Assembly: GCA_023376005.1 (NCBI GenBank)
Contig: CM042150.1
Location: 73,125,578 to 73,189,577, forward strand
Direction: 5' to 3'
Source of the DNA: Doryteuthis pealeii
Lineage: Eukaryota; Mollusca; Cephalopoda; Myopsida; Loliginidae
Length of the DNA: 64,000 nucleotides
Part shown: piece after piece, positions 57,245-64,000 of the stretch
How the letters are laid out: every line of letters starts with the position of its first letter
Position numbering within the stretch: position 1 is the first letter of the stretch
Notes under the pieces: model-generated
The model's input: only the letters and a program-made list of their open reading frames with translations
What the model was told of the DNA's origin: nothing
Databases searched by the model: none
Program-made: the position numbers and the translations under genes

Positions 57245-60200
57245 TTTTTGTTGTTTTTCTGTTTTGTCATATGTTGCATTGCGATTACGTTGGAGTGCTG
57301 CTCTTTATGTATTGCTTGAATCCTCAAAGTTTTTACATTATCATTAATAATTTTTTTTTCTTTTGTTTAAGTAAACTGAGTTTTTGATCTTGTCTATTTC
57401 AGAATATAATTTATTTTATATTATTCCCTGTTAGAAACAATATCTTGCAGTTATTAACATTTCCATGGTGAATTGCCCAGTGAAGTAGATAAAAACCTGA
57501 CTGTTTCTAAAGATCAATATGCAATGTCGGTTCTTATCAAATAGGGCATAGATTGGGAAACCGAGGTGTGTGGAGAAAATCCTGTCAAACAGGTGAGTGC
57601 AGATGGGTCAGTGCCATCTGAGTGTTTAAGTCATTGGGCCTCTCTAAACAATTTCCAAAATACTATAATGTGCTAACTGAGAACCTACTGTTTTCTACAT
57701 TAGTTTGTAAGGTCTGTAGATATATTCAAGTATAACTGTATAAAAAAATTAAAAAATCTTCTGTTTCTACCGTAAGTTTAAATTTCAACTGCTAACTGTT
57801 ATTTTCTATAGAACACTTTTGTTTTTTTTGTTATTAGAATAGTTGACTTGTTGCTGTAAAAAGGGTGCTCAGTTTTGACTAGGATCAATATATTGTATCA
57901 TGATTCTAATTGCCATTATTATCAATTGCTTTTACTTTCTCTAGTTCACTCACAAAGCTAATTAATTGTATAAGTATAACTTTATATATACACAATTGTT
58001 CATTGTTTGTAAATGAAGCATCTACCCTAATTGTGATAGCTAGTGCATCTCACAGAAATCGATTTACATTAATGGGAAGAGTTTAGCTATGTTTGCCCCT
58101 TGGGTGTGTACCTAGCAATCTCCTCTGGAACATCAAATAGGATTCATAACTCTTGTATTAATCTCTTGACAGATTTTTTTAAACATGTTGATCATAAACG
58201 CATTAAGAAAAATAAGCATCCATCACAATTATTGGAAATAAATATCTACTTTATACTCATAGAATTAACATTTAGTATTTTATTAGTGTATAAAAACAAC
58301 AAGGTAATTGTGCTTTATTCAATAGAAACTTAACTGTGATCCAATTAAGGTGAAGTGATTCTTTAAGTATTTATAGTGAAACTGGTCCATGTGAGAGACC
58401 AACTATGATTCACAATTTATTTATTGTGATCTTTTTTCTTTGTTTATACTTTTTAAAGTACATTATAACTTGACTGAAAATTTGAAAGTATGAAATAATA
58501 GTTTACTTTAAAATTATTGCACATCTTTTGTATTCACCAATGCAAATCGTTTCCCACTTGAATATCTTATCAAGTTGATTGAAGTAATTCATGAAAAAAA
58601 AATGCAGGCCAGGAAGGTAAATTAAAACTGAAAGATGTGTTCTAATCAAGTATCTATTCAGTAGTATAAAAGTTCTTGTGCAAATTAATATTGTTGAAAA
58701 GTCAAAAGTTAAAAACAGGATAATAGAAATAAAATAGCTTACCAGGATGAAAGAATCCCCCCACAGGTCAGTGGAAGAGTGTAGCGGCATTGATTAAGGC
58801 CAGCCAACCCAAGTCAGCAACATACCATGAGCTTCAGAAGACACAGATTAAAATTCAATTTTTCTAATAATGTATAAGATAATATATATTATTATATATA
58901 TTATATATTAATAATATAATATATATATATTATAATATATATATATTTGATACACAGATTTAATTTTTAAACAAACTTTGGTATGGTAATATTAGTATTG
59001 AATAAGTTTTGGTTTCGAAGCATATTTTGGCAAACAGAGTCATTTTCATATTTATAATGATTTTTTCCAATGTTTTGAGGCAGTTTTCTGATGTCTGTGT
59101 AATCAATGATGTAAATGATGAACTCCTTACACAGTCATAAGAAATATTATTTTCATATTTAATTACCATTATGACAATTTGAGAAAAAGTGTTTAATCAA
59201 TAAAAGGCTAGACTAATGTCCTATAATCACATTGGCCCAGTTAATGTAGTATATTTAATTTACACCAAAGAAATGGTATATTGTTAGATTTAAAAATACT
59301 GTTTATAGATAAAGCAGTTTCCAATCCAATTTGACAACTAGATAATAATGGGAGATCAGCAATTTGACTCCAATCATTAATGAAATTTTCAAGGGCAAGC
59401 GACTATTAAATGCCTAATTTTTCAATTGTACCTTTCTTTATTTATGTGCTACAATATAATATAATTTATACAATAGAATTATCCAAAAGGATATAATTTA
59501 GAAATATCCTATTTTTACTGGCAGTGTGCCACCGAACAAGCTTAATGGACACTGAACGGGTGGCTTTTAACAAGTCATTTATAAACAAAAAAATCACATT
59601 GGTTTCTAGATAATGAGCACCATAAATGTATAGATAAAGAAGTAACCATTGTATCCATCTATAAAGTAATAAGCAAAGATTGAGGAGATGTAATAGTGCA
59701 TGAAAATGAAAGAGAATTACTCATTTCTATTAGCTGGTTCTTCTTTGTAGAGAGATAAATGTGCAACCATGTGTGTCATATATGATACTATATATATATC
59801 GATAGATGAATATTTGGTGGGTAAAGAAACCTGGGTGGGAAGGAATGATAAATCATGGATATTGGGAATAGGACTTTCTTCTTCCTTGACTGCCCCCTAG
59901 TTATTTCCTTTGTCTTTTACAGTAAGATTAACAAGTTTGCTTCATATGAGGTGGGAGGGTTTCGTTTGGTATGGCTCAATGAGGAACTATTGGTATGGAA
60001 GTACTGTATTTCTGCAATGTTTTGCATTTAGAGATATGATGTATTTTGTAGGTTCTTGATGTTGACCCAGGATTTGGGGAAGATATAAAGAAATGGCCTT
60101 GCACTTCAGGTTTGGACCTGGAGTGGCAACTGCAAAGAGAATAGTGATGGTGAAGAGAACTTTACGTGGAATGAAGCAGATAAAATGTACTGGCATACAA

Positions 60201-60420
60201 GGTAATCAAAGAAAGTGAGTTTGAATTAAAGCCATAAATCTGAAACCGTAAAGAAGAAGGCAAATAAAGTCATGTGATGAGAGTGAATGCATTGAAAGGT
60301 TTTGGCAGTTTTTATCATTTAATTTATTTTTATCATATATATTTAGCAGACCTCATTTCCTCAAGAGTGATGTCAAACGCTGCCAAATTATAATAATATT
60401 GCAATTGCAGTGTTACTGTA
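57245..60420. other. AT-rich sequence with TA-rich repeat at 58878-58948
   Basis: No recognised gene. 59320-59420 resembles 47815-48000. A pyrimidine-rich cctttgtcttttacag at 59908-59923 looks like an acceptor, but no good exon follows. Confidence 0.4.
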
Positions 60421-60426
60421 TATAAC

Positions 60427-60616
60427 AGTATTTGTTCTCTCTCTCTCTCTCTTCTCCTCTCTCCCTTCTATCTCTCCATTATAATATATATATATTATAT
60501 ATATATATATATATATTATTATTATAAGTATATATCAACATTTTCTGTAAATGTCTTTTCTATCCATTTCCCTGAGAAACTGGAAATAATCTAAAGTTAA
60601 ACAGACCACACCATTA

Positions 60617-60656
<40 letters not shown>
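60427..60656. repeat. (CT)n and (TA)n microsatellites
   Basis: CT tract at 60436-60468 with interruptions, TA tracts at 60481-60535 and 60618-60656. Confidence 0.9.
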
Positions 60657-60658
<2 letters not shown>

Positions 60659-60659
60659 A

Positions 60660-61535
60660 AGAATGGGCGCTAAATTTTAAGTAACAGTATTCAATATCAT
60701 GTATTAGAGCATATTATATCTAAGTTAAGGTAGCGTGGACATGGGATTTTAATAATGTCGATAGTTTTTAAGCTTGACTGTTTTCACCGATGCAATCTTC
60801 AGACCAAGATCCTTGGTCGGGAAAGACAAACTGATATTATTTAGAATGTAATCATATTTGCCACTCATGAAAATCGCTTGTGTTGTGCTGTTCTATAGTT
60901 GACGCTTTGATCAGGAATTACATAGGTTCCAACTTCAAACTACTCGATCTGGTAATGAAACCTGATCCAGGGGGTTGCTAAGGATATGTTCATCTAGAAA
61001 ATACAAATAATTGTTCTCATTTCTCTCCTTGAGGTACCCATGCCAAAAAGATAAGATAAGAGGAGTGCATTTTTTAAAGCAAGATCTTAACATTAAAGTA
61101 ATGAATGAGATATGGTAGATAAGCAGAGAAGAAAACTCAGGAATGGAATACACAGCAGTGCGCATTAATTGGTCTAGATTATTATCTTGTATTAATCTTA
61201 TGAGTAAAGTAATTATTTTTCCTTGAGGAGTCCATTATTATTAGGACTTGAGGTTTTAACAGTATTTATCTAACTAAGTATTATCCGTCATTATAAACCA
61301 TTATAACAAGAGACAAGTTTATTTTTCTTCTCATGCATATAAACATTTTCCAAGATATGCTTACATCTGTGTTTGTTATAAAAATGATTAGTATAAAATA
61401 AATGGTTCAATGCTAAAAAAAAAAACAATTTATTTTACATGTTTTTTTAAATATTAAAGCCACCTGAGCAAAGGCCATTTTTGTCCACAACAGATAAAGA
61501 GTTACATCAAAGCAGAATCCAAGATAAGATGTAAT
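60660..61535. other. AT-rich sequence, nothing recognised
   Basis: No gene-like signal. A short less AT-rich segment at 60725-60830 has no match I can name. Confidence 0.45.
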
Positions 61536-61536
61536 G

Positions 61537-61787
61537 TAGAGTGCCTATTGTTGTATCAAACGTGGACGCGAGGGATCGTTAAGGTCTTTTCATTAGCTTC
61601 AGACCAGAGATATTGTTTTTTGTTGCATACTGAGTAAGTTGTCACACCTAGATCCAGCTGCTTACTCTTTACCATACAGATCCACTCTATTCTATAACTC
61701 ATGTGCTGTGTTGGCAAGGGCAGTATTTGAAACCTGAAACATGTAGTTCTAAAGTGGAATGCTCTACGACTGATTAAACCGGGCCTT
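61537..61787 (-). repeat. tRNA-derived SINE family A, diverged full-length copy
   Basis: Matches 9178-9426 in order (cctattgttg, tcttttcattag, gaccagagatattgtttt, actcatgtgctgtgttggca, ttctaaagtggaatgctcta). The B-box region (complement of about 61728-61738) and A-box end (near 61762-61775) are recognisable but mutated. The 78-codon minus-strand ORF over it is incidental. Confidence 0.78.
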
Positions 61788-61789
61788 AG

Positions 61790-62920
61790 CAAAGAGTATT
61801 AATCATAACTTGAAAAAAATGGAAGATTGACAATAAGAATAATAATAAAAAACATGAATATAGTGAATAATGAATGTAATTACAGAATCAAATATACAAA
61901 CTCTTCAGATTAGAAGCGAAATTGATATTCAATAAATCATTAGTGATATTATCAATATCATTATTCTTTTGTGTGTTTTAATCGTCATCTACTTGTGATA
62001 CCCAAATTATATATTATATCTGTAGATTAATTGAACATTAATTGAATTTAAATTTATTTCATTTATGATATAGAAACTAAATAAATAAGAGTCTGATATT
62101 TGGCTTAGACCAAGAACTTGTTTGAGTATAAGATTGCCTGTTTGTGGTAAGGGAAGAAACAGTTTATATACAGTCATTAAAGCCTTAGTGTGTATAGGTT
62201 AAGATTGAGTTATGGATAATATAATATCATTTCTGCACTTGAAACTGTGTCTTAATATTCATGTGATAGTTATTTGGTCAAAAACAGAAATGTTTGATAG
62301 ATCAATGGAGTTCTATCTTATAGAGTAAAAATGTCTGAAATTTTCGTTGACATGGAATGCTATTGAGATATGTTCTGGACATTAGGATAATAAATCCAGA
62401 AAATACAAGAAACTGTTGCAAAAAAAAAAAAAGAAAAAAAAAAGTTTTGTTTTCAAATTAGAGGTAGATTCAATGCCAAAAAAGTGAAAAACTTAATAAA
62501 TTTTTTTAGTCTGTATAATTAAAATATTTCTCGAAGTCATTTAAATAATTAAATAAAACTCTTTTTGTAAAAATAGAAGTAATCTAATTTGTCTATTGAC
62601 CTTATATATAAAACTAATATAGAATTATTGTCATTAGTTTTGAGAAATTGAATAAGTTCTTAGTTTATCTCCAAAATAATATAATCCCTTAGTGTTGAGG
62701 ATTTTTTTTAATTTTTATATTTCTATATGGCTAATATCAACATTTCACTAAATGGGATGTACTTATATACAATCTATTAATTTATCTATGGTCTTGATTT
62801 CCTGATTTAACTATGTAGGGTGCAAAGTATTTTAGAATACACATAGAGTGACCATAAATGGAGACTACTTAATGTATGTTATGTTGCTGTACCTAAATTT
62901 TAACTTTCGTCATTTCTCTT
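61790..62920. other. AT-rich sequence, possible intron upstream of the 62925 exon
   Basis: No repeat or coding signal apart from an A-rich run at 62420-62443. Confidence 0.4.
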
Positions 62921-62924
62921 TCAG

Positions 62925-62990
62925 ACCGTATAAAGAGCTTTAACGCATGGCTGCCTGTTTTTCCAACATCTTCACACAGGAAATGAAAAG
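62925..62990 (+). CDS. Candidate first coding exon (start codon at 62947)
   Basis: A strong acceptor (catttctctttcag, with a branch-point-like tttaact 20 bases earlier) precedes 62925, and a donor AAG|GTAGGC follows 62990. All three frames contain a stop across the full 66 bases, so it cannot be an internal coding exon. The frame of the ATG at 62947 has an upstream TAA and then stays open to the donor, encoding MAACFSNIFTQEMK plus two bases (phase 2). The start context is cgcATGG, with G at +4. It would thus be a 5'UTR-plus-start exon of a gene continuing right of the window. The short length makes chance occurrence possible, and the product is unknown. Confidence 0.28.
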
Positions 62991-62994
62991 GTAG

Positions 62995-64000
62995 GCATGA
63001 CTGAAGGCAGTAAGCTCCAACACAACAAATTTGTCATTGCAAGGTAAAATGAGTTAGGATTTCTGGGGGGAATGTGTCAGCTGTGACCCAAGAGAAAGAA
63101 ATATGTCCTTATTGCAGTCGAAATATCATAAGGACGCTTAGTTTGAGCTATAAAGTTCAGGATATTCATCATCATGACGACCTCAGAAAGTTGAAGTGAT
63201 GTTAAAATATCTTAAGCTGAAGTCCACTGTCAGATGTGTGGATATTCAGTATGATCAGGTAAAGTATTGGCCTGATGAAGGACAGTTCATGTCATTGATT
63301 CCTGTGACCCCCCCATAAAAAAAATGATAATCTCTTGTTTCCATCCTTGAATCCCTTGGATTACACTCTGGGTGATCGAAGCGAAAAGGGAGATAAAATG
63401 TCAGTTCTACAACTACCAATGACCTATGAGCATGAACAACGAATTCCGCTGCGCAAAAAATTCAGTCATTTCGTCAAGTCTGTATATCAAGGCCATCTTT
63501 GAGGCTTAAGATGTATTTTATTGGGATAAACTTTTTTCTGCGTTTTTTTTTAAGTTTGAACCCAAATATGAATTTTTGGGGAAAATACTACTGATGTTTT
63601 GTATTGAATTTTTGTTTTACTTTAATATTTGTGTTTTAATTAACTGGCCGACCTGAATAACTTGAAGAAAAGATGAACACATTTTGTTTTCCAAAAGAAA
63701 AATCTTTATAAAAAAACGTTCACAAATGAACAATCCATTAAAGGATGATATGTAAAAAGGTTTGTAGATAGGATGTTTATCATGAATTGGTCAAACTCGA
63801 CTATTTTAGTCTACAGTGACTGAGATTTATATTGGTTTTTGTATAGTTTTTCTATATAAAGGATGAATTTCTTTATATTTAAGCTTTAGATGAAGTGATG
63901 TGTCAAACATTATTATTAAAGGGATCCTCAAATAACTGAAAATTTGTTATTTTGTAAAGTTTGTATTCACATTGCTTTGTTTCAATAATTATATCTTGAA
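62995..64000. other. Right end; less AT-rich to about 63500, no clear gene
   Basis: A plus-strand frame at about 63052-63195 reads KEICPYCSRN and later HHHDDLRKLK, which faintly resembles a zinc finger but lacks proper spacing. From 63500 the sequence returns to AT-rich DNA. Confidence 0.3.

Noticed and set aside
59908..60200. Exon after an acceptor-like cctttgtcttttacag
   Set aside because: All frames after the acceptor close quickly; the competing minus-strand ORF has no domain. Too weak to list as a gene.
63052..63195. Zinc-finger-like CPYC ... HHH frame
   Set aside because: Spacing between the cysteine pair and histidines does not fit a C2H2 finger, and the frame ends at once.

Overview
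The window reads as non-coding, AT-rich animal nuclear DNA, most likely from a cephalopod mollusc, probably an octopus. The evidence is indirect: long (TA)n, (CA)n and (GA)n microsatellites; several families of tRNA-derived SINEs with clear A and B boxes, of the general kind described from octopus (OK, OR1, OR2); mariner-type DNA transposons; a Penelope-like element; decayed non-LTR retrotransposons; and a decayed Ty3/Gypsy element. No operon, ribosome-binding-site or viral gene organisation is seen. I found no intact host protein gene. Two short exon-like intervals carry splice signals: 38993-39175 on the minus strand and 62925-62990 on the plus strand.

Layout. Positions 1-8814 form one giant near-perfect palindrome. 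Two arms of about 4.4 kb meet at about 4440, and the window start cuts the left arm. Each arm carries a minisatellite of 34-bp units (about 37 and 35 copies), matching microsatellites and matching SINE copies. From 9 to 19 kb there are scattered SINEs, a diverged tandem duplication (14.92-15.67 kb) and a dead mariner copy (18.43-19.15 kb). From 21 to 27.6 kb, an inverted pair of 350-bp repeats encloses a sharply bounded GC-rich insertion that looks like a solo LTR (22397-23533) and a Gypsy fossil (about 25.28-26.08 kb). From 27.6 to 33 kb almost nothing is recognisable. At 33.08-34.49 kb a truncated Penelope-like element abuts a truncated mariner. At 34.9-36.1, 39.4-40.5, 51.7-52.2 and 56.4-57.2 kb there are minus-strand remnants of non-LTR retrotransposons. 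At 36.58-38.24 kb a second inverted repeat (about 365-bp arms, 0.93-kb spacer) is present, and at 42.69-43.16 kb a SINE flanked by 58-bp inverted ends. At 48.39-48.71 kb there is a compact fold-back element. From 57.3 to 62.9 kb the sequence is mostly unannotatable AT-rich DNA. The right end may hold the first coding exon of a gene that continues outside the window.

No genes here work together as a pathway. The coherent story is genome architecture: repeated insertion of retroelements, inverted duplications at three scales (4.4 kb, about 0.36 kb and about 0.1 kb arms) and microsatellite growth at repeat boundaries. The large palindrome is the strongest unusual signal. An assembly fold-back artefact must be excluded before it is treated as biology.
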